Shown one piece after another: positions 6,568 through 13,724 of a stretch of 53,354 nt of DNA. Every line of letters starts with the position of its first letter. The first letter of the stretch is position 1. The stretch comes from JBFXAN01 sp050184225. Lineage in GTDB: Bacteria > Chloroflexota > Dehalococcoidia > CAUJGQ01. Both the position numbers and the translations under genes were made by a program. Where the stretch lies: the NCBI GenBank assembly GCA_050184225.1, contig JBFXAN010000026.1:1-53354 (forward strand), written 5' to 3'. The notes beneath the pieces are model-generated. The model was not told the origin of the DNA and did no database searches. It saw only the letters and a list, made by a program, of their open reading frames with translations.

Positions 6568-7685
6568 GCAGAAAAGTCAATAGGTTCGCGTTGATCATGT
6601 GCTCGTGATTGAACGCGGACGCGCAATGCGTTATCAGCGCTAACCCACCGCACGCGGTCACGGCGTCCAAGTAGTCTATCTATTCCTAGACCGACGGCTT
6701 CTCCAGCAGCATTGGCGACAACGATACCTACTGCGCCACCTACCATAGGGACACCGAAGGCTACTCCAACCGCCTCACCAACTACGGAACCTATCAGTCC
6801 ACGTGTGAGCCACCGACCCCAGGTTCCTTCGACACGGGCCTGCGCCTCTCGCAGCTTCTCCTCATAGCGACTACGGATTGTCTCCGGTAGATCATTAAGT
6901 GATGTTGCAGATTCCAGTGCTTCAGCCTCTATGTCGCGCAACACTGCCCGAAGATGGTTGAGATCCTTATGCTTGCGAACTTCATCAATGTCATTCCAGT
7001 CGAGGTCTGTAACCTTTGGTACTAGGATGTCCAAAGTTTTGTGGCCTAATACTGACTTAGCTTCGCCGCGCATCAAACGGAACATTACCAGCGACTTGTG
7101 GAATCGATCTAAGCTCACAGCGGCTCCCAGCTGGGAACCAACAAACAGGTCAGTGTTCGCGCTATCCACTAGCATTCCGCGTACGAACTGCTCTGGAAAA
7201 GCCTCATGAAGCCCTGGATCTACCTTGTCAACGTCATTCCAGCGACTAATTACCTTCTTTCCAACATTCGTCGGTTCAGCGTGACCGAACTCCATCCAAG
7301 AGAACGCACGGGGTAAGTCGCGTTTGAGCGGCTCGAAGGTTGCGCGCCACGAGATCGTAGTACGAGATCTAAGAATAGGCCGGCCAGGAGTACCGGGCGG
7401 CGCATCAGATGGTGTCACCAAAAAGTAGAACTCATCATCTGGCTTTGTTCTGCGTTCACGTGGCGCTTGGAGTTGGGCGACCTGGGTGAACGACGGTGGA
7501 TGCCAGATGGCTGAGCTTGCCCTCTCTCCCGCCATACCAATCCAGGTGCCTTCTTCAATCAATACGCGGTCATGCAGCAACGAAGCAATCTTGATCCTTC
7601 CTACAACGCTATTGGCTGGGGCACCCTGCAAGAGCGCATTCGCGTTCGAGCGCAACCCAAACAGAATGGTGGACTTCGCACTCAT
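6564..7685 (-). CDS. Unrecognised protein, island cargo with Gly-rich hydrophobic C-terminal segment
   Basis: A 373-residue protein convergent with the integrase; the two stop codons overlap within CTAG. I do not recognise the family. The N-terminal region contains HDRVLIEEGTWIGM, reminiscent of an 'LLYDR-x-x-IE-x-G' pattern I have seen in uncharacterised proteins of mobile regions. The middle is charged and helical (EVRKHKDLNHLRAVLRDIEAE, trimmed by one residue in places). Residues about 295-345 are a run of small and hydrophobic residues (GLIGSVVGEAVGVAFGVP, VGGAVGIVVANAAGEAVG) like a glycine-zipper or membrane-inserting hairpin. The ATG at 7685 is chosen; a GTG five codons upstream is possible. 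It sits at the tRNA end of the island, a usual cargo position. A membrane-acting defence effector is possible but unproven. Confidence 0.6.
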   Translation of the reverse strand: MSAKSTILFGLRSNANALLQGAPANSVVGRIKIASLLHDRVLIEEGTWIGMAGERASSAIWHPPSFTQVAQLQAPRERRTKPDDEFYFLVTPSDAPPGTPGRPILRSRTTISWRATFEPLKRDLPRAFSWMEFGHAEPTNVGKKVISRWNDVDKVDPGLHEAFPEQFVRGMLVDSANTDLFVGSQLGAAVSLDRFHKSLVMFRLMRGEAKSVLGHKTLDILVPKVTDLDWNDIDEVRKHKDLNHLRAVLRDIEAEALESATSLNDLPETIRSRYEEKLREAQARVEGTWGRWLTRGLIGSVVGEAVGVAFGVPMVGGAVGIVVANAAGEAVGLGIDRLLGRRDRVRWVSADNALRVRVQSRAHDQREPIDFSA

Positions 7686-7792
7686 GACCGCTGACAACAC
7701 TCAGTCCGGTTGGGGGCAGGGTTGGGGGCAATCGCCTCTGCTGCACCTGCCTCTAGTTCGCCTATAGACCAATCTTGAATCTAAATCGAGGG

Positions 7793-7863
7793 TGAGGGCG
7801 CAGGGAATCGAACCCTGATCACAGGATTAAAAGTCCCGTGCTCTACCGTTGAGCTACGCCCCC
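7793..7863 (-). tRNA. tRNA-Lys (anticodon TTT)
   Basis: A full cloverleaf can be folded on the minus strand: acceptor GGGGGCG pairing with CGCCCTC (one G-U), D arm GCTC/GAGC, anticodon stem CGGGA/TCCTG with loop CTTTTAA (anticodon TTT), 4-base variable region, T arm CAGGG/CCCTG with loop TTCGATT, discriminator A. Length is 71 nt and the 3' CCA is not encoded. The 5' end is only 6 bp beyond the stop codon of lepB on the same strand, so the tRNA is probably processed from the lepB transcript. Its 3' end faces the integrase-carrying island and is the likely attachment site. Confidence 0.95.
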
Positions 7864-7869
7864 GACATG

Positions 7870-8697
7870 CTATGGCCCGCTGGTGCCGCCGGCTGCGACC
7901 AGCGCCGGCGATCCGTTCGGCGCGGGGCCAAAGTCGCTAAACGGGAGATAGATGAGCCACGCCTTGCCGATGATCTTGTCGCCGGCGACCGGCCCCCAGT
8001 AGCGCGAGTCGCTGCTGTTGGGCCGGTTGTCACCCATGACGAAGTACTGGTCGCTGCCCAGCGTCACATCACACCACTGGCCGAAGCAGGCCGTGCGCAC
8101 GCCGGGAATGTACGACTCATTCAGCATTTGTCCGTTGACGAATACCTGTTCGTCCCTGATCTCAACGTGGTCGCCGGGGACACCGATCACCCGTTTGATG
8201 AAGTCACGCTCGTCGCCGTTGGGGAGCGGCGGCTCGAAGACCACGACCTCGCCGCGATGCGGTTGGTGGAACAGATACCGCGGCTTCTGGTCAGACTCCC
8301 AAAACGGCACTAGATCGGCGAGCGCCTGCAGATCGAATCGGCTATACACCGCCTTGTTGACCAATACATACTGCCCGGTTTCATAGGTAGGGTCCATGCT
8401 CAGACCCTCCACCCGGAAGTTTTGCACCACCGCCCGCACAGCAAGAAACATGAGCACGGCGAAGATGCCGGTTTCGACAATCTCGCGGGCCAGCCGCAGG
8501 TTGTGCGTCCGCCGTTGCTGCCGGCTCACTCCTTCGATCTGCCCGGTGTGAGCGTCCCACGCGGTGACAAACGGCTCGGAGTCGGGACCGGTGGCGGCGC
8601 GGCCGTTGGCGTGCACCTCGACGGCCGGAACGTCGGACGGGGCAGGGCCGGCGGGTTGGTCAGGAACAGATTGCGGTGACGGATCGGCGCTCTGCAT
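7870..8697 (-). CDS. lepB: Signal peptidase I
   Basis: A 275-residue type I signal peptidase that removes signal peptides from exported proteins at the membrane. After a Pro/Ser-rich cytoplasmic N-terminus (about 65 residues) comes one transmembrane helix (about 73-92). The catalytic Ser100 lies in VEGLSMDPTY and Lys168 in DFIKRVIGVPGD; the late box is MGDNRPNSSDSRYWGP. The ATG at 8697 is chosen because TACAAT ends 8 bases before it and GAGG lies between. An ATG six codons upstream is possible. The tRNA-Lys gene follows 6 bp after the stop. No paralogue is seen in the window. Confidence 0.93.
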   Translation of the reverse strand: MQSADPSPQSVPDQPAGPAPSDVPAVEVHANGRAATGPDSEPFVTAWDAHTGQIEGVSRQQRRTHNLRLAREIVETGIFAVLMFLAVRAVVQNFRVEGLSMDPTYETGQYVLVNKAVYSRFDLQALADLVPFWESDQKPRYLFHQPHRGEVVVFEPPLPNGDERDFIKRVIGVPGDHVEIRDEQVFVNGQMLNESYIPGVRTACFGQWCDVTLGSDQYFVMGDNRPNSSDSRYWGPVAGDKIIGKAWLIYLPFSDFGPAPNGSPALVAAGGTSGP

Positions 8698-8705
8698 CAC
8701 CTCGG

Positions 8706-8711
8706 ATTGTA
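8706..8711 (-). promoter_or_regulatory. -10 box of lepB
   Basis: TACAAT on the minus strand ends 8 bases before the lepB ATG, implying a leaderless or nearly leaderless mRNA, or use of the GAGG within the short leader if transcription starts early. One of several similarly placed boxes in this window. Confidence 0.5.
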
Positions 8712-8780
8712 GCATGCCTCGTTTCCGCGCCGTGTGTCGACGTGTCGTCGGCCGCCGCCGACCCTGTGGCGCCATCTCTC

Positions 8781-8786
8781 TATACT
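8781..8786 (+). promoter_or_regulatory. -10 box of ribD (leaderless)
   Basis: TATACT ends 6 bases before the ribD ATG. With normal spacing, transcription would start at or next to the A of ATG, so the mRNA should be leaderless. No Shine-Dalgarno sequence is present between them. Confidence 0.55.
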
Positions 8787-8792
8787 GTGGCC

Positions 8793-9950
8793 ATGACCGA
8801 ACCAAGTCCCTGGATGTCGCTTGCCCTCGCCGAAGCGAAACGGGCCGGCACCGTCAGTCCGAACCCGGCGGTCGGGTGCGTGATCGTCGTCGGCGGCGTT
8901 GTCGTCGGGCGCGGCTTCACGCAGCCGCCGGGTGGTGCCCACGCCGAGGTGATGGCGCTGCGCGACGCCGGCGATCGCGCGCGGGGCGCCACCGCCTACG
9001 TGACGCTCGAGCCGTGCAGTCACTGGGGACGGACGCCGCCCTGCGCGGACGCCCTGATCGAGGCACAGGTGGCCGCGGTGCACTGCGCGCTCCCCGATCC
9101 GGATGCGCAGGTGCGGGGACGCGGTATCGCGCGATTGCGGGATGCGGGGATCACTGTGACGGCCGGCGACGGCGCCGTCCTCGCCGCGGAGCACCTCGCC
9201 GCCTTTCTCACCCATCGCGTCGAGGGCCGTCCCCTTGTGACGGCGAAGTTTGCCGTGAGCCTCGACGGTCGGATCGCCACCCGCACCGGTGACTCACGCT
9301 GGATCAGCGCGCCGGCAACACGGGCGTGGACCCTGCAACAGCGCTCGGCGTTCGACGCCATCCTCGTCGGCTCCGGCACCGTCCTCGCTGACGACCCGCA
9401 ACTGACGGCGCGCGAGCCGGATGGCACGCTGGCTCCGAGACAACCGCTGCGGGTGGTGCTCGATGGCCGCGGCCGGACGCCGCACGATGCCCGGCTCCTT
9501 GGCCCCGACGCGCCGACGCTGATCATCACAACCGAACGCTCGCCCCGCGCCTGGCGTGACGCGCTCGCCCGATCCGGGGCCGAGGTCCTCGTGCTCCCCG
9601 AAAGCGGGGGCCTGGTCGATCTGAGCGCCGTGCTCGCCGAGCTGGGCCGGCGGCAGATCCTGTCCCTCTTGGTCGAGGGTGGCGCCGTTGTCCACGGCGC
9701 GTTCTTTGATCGCGGCCTGGTCGACCGCGTGCAGGCGATCCTCGCGCCCCTGGTGATCGGCGGCGTCGATGCGCCCGCCGCCGTGGGCGGTGTCGGACCA
9801 GATCGTTTGGCGGAGGCCCGGCGCCTGTTGCGGGTCGTGGTCGAGCAGCACGGCGACGACATCGTTGTCAGTGGCGCCGTTCGGCCGCCACCGCCGCTTG
9901 ACGTTGCGTTGCAGGAGCGCGCATCTGCCACTGGATCGGGTATGCCGTAG
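8793..9950 (+). CDS. ribD: Bifunctional riboflavin biosynthesis deaminase/reductase RibD
   Basis: A 385-residue bifunctional enzyme catalysing the second and third steps of riboflavin synthesis: deamination of the pyrimidinone 5-phosphate, then NADPH reduction of the ribosyl side chain. The N-terminal zinc deaminase domain (1-145) has GGAHAEVMAL and PCSHWGRTPPC (zinc His and two Cys, catalytic Glu). The C-terminal reductase domain starts at VTAKFAVSLDGRIATRTGDSR and contains DAILVGSGTVLADDPQLTAR and LVEGGAVVHGAFF. The usual neighbours ribE, ribBA and ribH are not present, so it is a solitary gene. Expression is probably from the leaderless promoter directly upstream. No FMN riboswitch is visible. 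Confidence 0.94.
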   Translation: MTEPSPWMSLALAEAKRAGTVSPNPAVGCVIVVGGVVVGRGFTQPPGGAHAEVMALRDAGDRARGATAYVTLEPCSHWGRTPPCADALIEAQVAAVHCALPDPDAQVRGRGIARLRDAGITVTAGDGAVLAAEHLAAFLTHRVEGRPLVTAKFAVSLDGRIATRTGDSRWISAPATRAWTLQQRSAFDAILVGSGTVLADDPQLTAREPDGTLAPRQPLRVVLDGRGRTPHDARLLGPDAPTLIITTERSPRAWRDALARSGAEVLVLPESGGLVDLSAVLAELGRRQILSLLVEGGAVVHGAFFDRGLVDRVQAILAPLVIGGVDAPAAVGGVGPDRLAEARRLLRVVVEQHGDDIVVSGAVRPPPPLDVALQERASATGSGMP

Positions 9951-10068
9951 GTCATTCCGACTGGGCCGGATGGCCTGCCTTTTGCTTCACGAATCCCCCG
10001 CTCGCTGCCGCATTTCGGTTGGACGTGCCGCCTGCGTAGAATGAATCGACCCTCCCCGCAAGGATCGG

Positions 10069-11256
10069 ATGATGCAGCTGTATAACACCATGTCCCGTCG
10101 GGTGGAGCCCGTCACCATCCGCGACGGCGCGTTTTCGATGTATGTTTGCGGAATCACGCCCTACGATGTCGGCCACCTCGGCCACCTGCTCACCTATATC
10201 ACCTACGACGTGATCCGCCGCCGGCTCGAACATGACGGTGTCAAGGTCCATCATGTGCAGAACATCACCGATGTCGACGACGACATCATCCGGAAGGCGC
10301 ATGAGCTTTCGACGACGCCGGAGGAATTGACCGCGCGCAATGTCGCCGCCTTCGACCGGGACATGGCGGCGTTGAACGTGCTGCCTCCCCACGAGAACCC
10401 CACGGTCTCAGGCACGATGCCGCAGATCATCGACTTGGTGCAGACATTGGTGCAGGGCGGTTTTGCCTATGCATCGAACGGTGACGTCTACTTCTCGGTG
10501 GCGAGCTTTCCCGTCTTTGGCGAGTTGAGCCGCTACAGCCGCGAGCGGATGCTGGCGGAAAGCGAACGGCAGAAGATGCGGCCCGGTCCGCGCGATCCGC
10601 TCGACTTCCTGCTCTGGCAGGCGAAGGCGGAGGGCGAGCCGGCGTGGACAAGTCCGTGGGGCGAGGGCCGCCCCGGCTGGCACATCGAATGCACGGCGAT
10701 GTCGTCGGTGTTGCTTGGTCCGACGCTGGACCTGCACGGCGGCGGCTCCGACCTGATCTATCCCCATCATGAGTGTGAGATCGCCCAAAGCGAGTCGGCC
10801 ACCGGTATCAGCCCGTTCGTGCGGACCTGGGTCCATGTCGGCATGCTCGAGTACCAGGGCGAAAAAATGAGCAAGTCTTTGGGCAACATGGTCTTCGCCG
10901 GCGACCTGCTGGCAGCGTACCCTGCAGATGCCATTCGGCTGGCCCTCTATACGCACCACTATCGGGAGCCATGGGAGTATACCGAGGCGGCGATCAAAGC
11001 GGGGCAGAATCAGTTCGAGCGCCTGCGGGCGGCGATGACCACCGTTGGTGGATCGGGTACACCGCTTGACCACCTACCCTGGCTCAGTCGAGCGTGGGCG
11101 GCGCTCGACGATGACCTCGATCTGCCACGGGCCGTCGATGAGATTGTTACATTTGCTGACATAATCTACGAGGAAGGCGCAGCCGGTGGTGACGTAAGTG
11201 AAGCTCAGCGGCAGTTACGGACGTTCTCGGCGATCCTCGGGCTAACACTGCGCTAG
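10069..11256 (+). CDS. CysRS-family ligase, MshC-like (short cysteinyl-tRNA synthetase homologue)
   Basis: A 395-residue class I synthetase-fold protein. The HIGH motif is GHLGH (35-39) inside YVCGITPYD, and KMSKS is at 266-270. Zinc ligands Cys27, Cys208, His233 and Glu237 match CysRS. CysRS is normally about 460-480 residues with an anticodon-binding C-terminus. This protein stops at the length of MshC (about 410), the mycothiol ligase that joins cysteine to GlcN-inositol. MshC-like features are CGITPYD (CysRS has CGPTVYD), MAALNVLPP and LYTHHYREPWEYTEA. CysRS-like features are LDFLLWQ and HHECEIAQSE. A weak ribosome site (AAGGA) precedes the ATG, and TAGAAT lies at 10037-10042. It could be the cell's only CysRS, a mycothiol-type ligase, or another cysteine ligase. 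Confidence 0.75.
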   Translation: MMQLYNTMSRRVEPVTIRDGAFSMYVCGITPYDVGHLGHLLTYITYDVIRRRLEHDGVKVHHVQNITDVDDDIIRKAHELSTTPEELTARNVAAFDRDMAALNVLPPHENPTVSGTMPQIIDLVQTLVQGGFAYASNGDVYFSVASFPVFGELSRYSRERMLAESERQKMRPGPRDPLDFLLWQAKAEGEPAWTSPWGEGRPGWHIECTAMSSVLLGPTLDLHGGGSDLIYPHHECEIAQSESATGISPFVRTWVHVGMLEYQGEKMSKSLGNMVFAGDLLAAYPADAIRLALYTHHYREPWEYTEAAIKAGQNQFERLRAAMTTVGGSGTPLDHLPWLSRAWAALDDDLDLPRAVDEIVTFADIIYEEGAAGGDVSEAQRQLRTFSAILGLTLR

Positions 11257-11410
11257 CCGATATCGCGGTGCGGCCGCTGTGCCAGCATGACGAAGGATCG
11301 ACGAGGATTCGGTGCCTCCGGTCGGGCTTGCAGGATGCAACACCATAACGAGCCTGTTATGCCGGTGGGATGCCTGAATGATGGGGTTGTTACGGTTCCG
11401 CGCCTGCCCG

Positions 11411-11416
11411 TAAACT
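11411..11416 (+). promoter_or_regulatory. -10 box of the M23 peptidase gene
   Basis: TAAACT ends 8 bases before an in-frame GTG (11425). Placement matches other short-leader promoters in the window. A second possible initiation site lies 45 bases further on, where AAAGGAGG (11453-11460) precedes an in-frame ATT. Confidence 0.4.
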
Positions 11417-11424
11417 CGTCACCA

Positions 11425-12582
11425 GTGCGGCTCCCGCCCCAGAGCCGCCCGGAAAGGAGGGCCGGAGGCATTAACGGCATACTCCGCCGAGAACGGACCG
11501 CCGAGCGGCCGTTCATCAGCCCCCAAAGCGTCACCCCACGCTTCACTGTCTCACCCGCGATCCGCCGTCTCTGGATCGCCTCGCTCCTTGCACTTCTCGT
11601 TTTGCTCTGTACGAGCGCTCCGCCGATCGGCGCGGACACGTCGGTTGCCGTGATCGATGATCCGGAAGGTGTCAACCTGCGCGGTGGACCCGGCACCACG
11701 TTCCCATCGCTCGCCGTCATCCCGATGGGGGGTGAGGCGTCGATCCTCGGTCCGAAGGTCAACGATCGCTGGCTGCCTGTTTCGTACCAGAACAAGCTGG
11801 GATTCATCTTCGACGAGTACGTCACAATTCGCACCGTCTCGACGCCGACGCTCAGCGTGGGGCAGACCTCTGCCAGCGTCACGCCAACGCCGGTGCCCTC
11901 GGCGTCGCCATCCCCAGCCGGCGCTCAGGCGAGCCAGGCGCTGCCGCAGGAGATGCGGGTCGATTCGACCGGTGGCCTCAACCTTCGCGCCGGTCCGGGC
12001 ATGGACGAGCGCGTGCTGGCTGTGATCCCGAACAACACCATGGTCAAGGTGATCGGACGCTCCCCCGACGGGCGCTGGATCAATGTCACCTTCAACGGGC
12101 AATCCGGCTGGGCCGACGCCGAATTTCTCAAGCGGCCCGACCAGCCCTCGTCATCGCCGCGTCCATCGGCATCGCCGACGCCGCAGAACCCCGGCGCCGC
12201 GGCAGGGACGGCGCGATACATCTGGCCGGTCGCCGGTCGGAGCATCACCACGCCGTACAGCGGCGGACATCCCGGCATCGACATCGACCAGTATCCGGTC
12301 GGCGGCAACCCGATCGTCGCGGCCGCGGCCGGCAAGGTGACGTTTGCCGGCGGGAATCCATGCTGCAGTTACGGCCTCTACGTCACAATCGAGCACGACG
12401 GCGGCGTCGAGACGCTCTACGCGCACATGCAGTCGGTCGAGGTCCGTGAAGGACAAACGGTCGCTCAGGGCCAGACGCTCGGTCTGAGCGGTAACACCGG
12501 CCGCTCCACCGGCGCCCACCTCCACTTCGAACTGCACATGGGCGCCAGTCCCGTCGATCCGATGGGCATGCTCCCCCGCTGA
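11425..12582 (+). CDS. Secreted SH3 / M23 peptidoglycan endopeptidase
   Basis: A secreted cell-wall hydrolase. In the 385-residue form starting at GTG 11425, an unusually long N-terminus (about 55 residues) precedes a signal/anchor helix (LWIASLLALLVLLC). Two bacterial SH3 domains follow, each with a GVNLRGGPG or GLNLRAGPG motif, separated by Ser/Pro/Thr linkers. The LytM/M23 domain has the zinc ligands His and Asp in GHPGIDID and His in HLHFEL, so it should be active. M23 enzymes cut peptide cross-links of peptidoglycan. The start is uncertain: a near-perfect Shine-Dalgarno AAAGGAGG at 11453-11460 points to initiation near 11470, where the codon is ATT. A strong hairpin follows the stop. Confidence 0.85.
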   Translation: MRLPPQSRPERRAGGINGILRRERTAERPFISPQSVTPRFTVSPAIRRLWIASLLALLVLLCTSAPPIGADTSVAVIDDPEGVNLRGGPGTTFPSLAVIPMGGEASILGPKVNDRWLPVSYQNKLGFIFDEYVTIRTVSTPTLSVGQTSASVTPTPVPSASPSPAGAQASQALPQEMRVDSTGGLNLRAGPGMDERVLAVIPNNTMVKVIGRSPDGRWINVTFNGQSGWADAEFLKRPDQPSSSPRPSASPTPQNPGAAAGTARYIWPVAGRSITTPYSGGHPGIDIDQYPVGGNPIVAAAAGKVTFAGGNPCCSYGLYVTIEHDGGVETLYAHMQSVEVREGQTVAQGQTLGLSGNTGRSTGAHLHFELHMGASPVDPMGMLPR

Positions 12583-12588
12583 CCGCAT

Positions 12589-12615
12589 GAGGGTGCGGCG
12601 GCGTGCCGCACCCTC
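12589..12615 (+). terminator. Perfect 11-bp hairpin after the M23 gene
   Basis: GAGGGTGCGGC (12589-12599), 5-base loop, GCCGCACCCTC (12605-12615). It starts 6 bases after the stop codon. There is no T tract, so it may be a weak or Rho-assisted terminator or an mRNA-stabilising stem. Confidence 0.55.
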
Positions 12616-12624
12616 GCATCCCGC

Positions 12625-12630
12625 TACAAT
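12625..12630 (+). promoter_or_regulatory. -10 box of the 12639 gene
   Basis: TACAAT ends 8 bases before the ATG at 12639, directly after the hairpin that closes the previous unit. No ribosome site is present, so translation is probably leaderless or from a 1-2 base leader. Confidence 0.5.
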
Positions 12631-12638
12631 ACCGCTGC

Positions 12639-13694
12639 ATGGACTCGTGGGATTGGACCCCGCTGCTCGCGACCAACGACGATGCGCCGGAGGCCGTCCA
12701 CCGTCGCTGGTATGACGCCGGTTTGGTGGACGGTCTGCCGATCGTCTCTCCGACGGCGGCACGGGTGCGCCGGTTCTACCGGACAGCCGGGCTGGACCCG
12801 GCGCGCCATGTCGCCGTCGTCGAACCGTCGCAGCGAGCGGTGAGCGTCTACGACATCGCCGTCTGCGCGGTCGCGGCTGGGTGTGAGCCGGCCCACCTGC
12901 CGATCGTCGTCGCCGCCGTCACGGCGGTCTGCGCGCCGGCGTTCAACCTGCTGGGCATCCAGACGACAACGGGAACCGCCACGCCGGCGATCATCGTGCA
13001 CGGACCGATCGCGACAGCCGCCGGCGTCAGCGGTGAGCGCGACTGCCTCGGCGGAAGCACGTTGGCCAACGCGGCGATCGGCCGGTCGCTGCGTCTGCTG
13101 CTCCGCTCGGTAGGCGGCGGTAGTCACACTGGGATGGACCAGGCGACGATGGGGCAGCCGGCGAAGCTGGGATTGTGCTTCGCCGAAAACCTCGCGCGCT
13201 CGCCCTGGCCGCCGTTGCACGCCGGACGGGGATTTCTCCCCGCATCGAGCGCGGTCACGGTCGCCGGCATTTCCGGCAGCGTCGAGATCGTCCACGCCGA
13301 CGCCGTGGAGGCACGCGACCTGCTCACGACACTCGCCGGCTCGATGCTGATCGCGGGATCTGCCGGATCGCACGGACTGCTGGGCGGCGGTGCGCCGTTG
13401 ATCGTGTTAGCACCGGAGCATGCGCGACTCCTCGATGAGGCCGGCTACGACCGCGCCGATGTGCAGCGTGCCCTCTGGCAGGAGGCCGTGCTGCCATGGG
13501 AGCGGCTGGCGCCGTCCGTGATCGAGCGATACCAACGCACCGACGCTGCCGCGCTCAATACGGAACCCGGACTGCGGATCGCCGCCACGCCGGACGATGT
13601 CCTGATCGCGGTCGCCGGTGGGATCGGGGTGAAGTCGACCTACCTGCCGTCGTGGGGCGGCGGGACGCGGGCGGTCACCGTGCCGATCGAATAG
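12639..13694 (+). CDS. Conserved hypothetical protein (Gly/Ala-rich, about 350 residues)
   Basis: A 351-residue cytoplasmic protein that I recognise as a conserved uncharacterised type but cannot name. Distinct blocks: GLVDGLPIVSPTAARVRRF near the N-terminus; IAVCAVAAGCEPAHLPIVVA; TTTGTATPAIIVHGPIA; GGSTLANAAIGRSLRLLLR; VGGGSHTGMDQATMGQPAK, FAENLARSPWPPLH; and a late GGIGVKSTYLPSWGGG. Conserved Cys in two blocks (CxxAAGC type) could have a redox or metal role. I recall homologues near UGSC-domain genes in other genomes, but no such gene is here. The start ATG lies 8 bases after TACAAT. No signal peptide or membrane helix is evident. Confidence 0.6.
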   Translation: MDSWDWTPLLATNDDAPEAVHRRWYDAGLVDGLPIVSPTAARVRRFYRTAGLDPARHVAVVEPSQRAVSVYDIAVCAVAAGCEPAHLPIVVAAVTAVCAPAFNLLGIQTTTGTATPAIIVHGPIATAAGVSGERDCLGGSTLANAAIGRSLRLLLRSVGGGSHTGMDQATMGQPAKLGLCFAENLARSPWPPLHAGRGFLPASSAVTVAGISGSVEIVHADAVEARDLLTTLAGSMLIAGSAGSHGLLGGGAPLIVLAPEHARLLDEAGYDRADVQRALWQEAVLPWERLAPSVIERYQRTDAAALNTEPGLRIAATPDDVLIAVAGGIGVKSTYLPSWGGGTRAVTVPIE

Positions 13695-13724
13695 TCGCCG
13701 GCCATCCAGAACGGCAGGAATGCA

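Noticed and set aside
11257..11424. Possible riboswitch (cyclic-di-AMP or cobalamin type) before the cell-wall hydrolase gene
   Set aside because: Wall hydrolases are often under c-di-AMP riboswitches, but I could not match the ydaO conserved blocks (GGGG-AACC, CUAACCUCGUAGG-type) or the cobalamin B12 box; only short, non-specific stems are visible.
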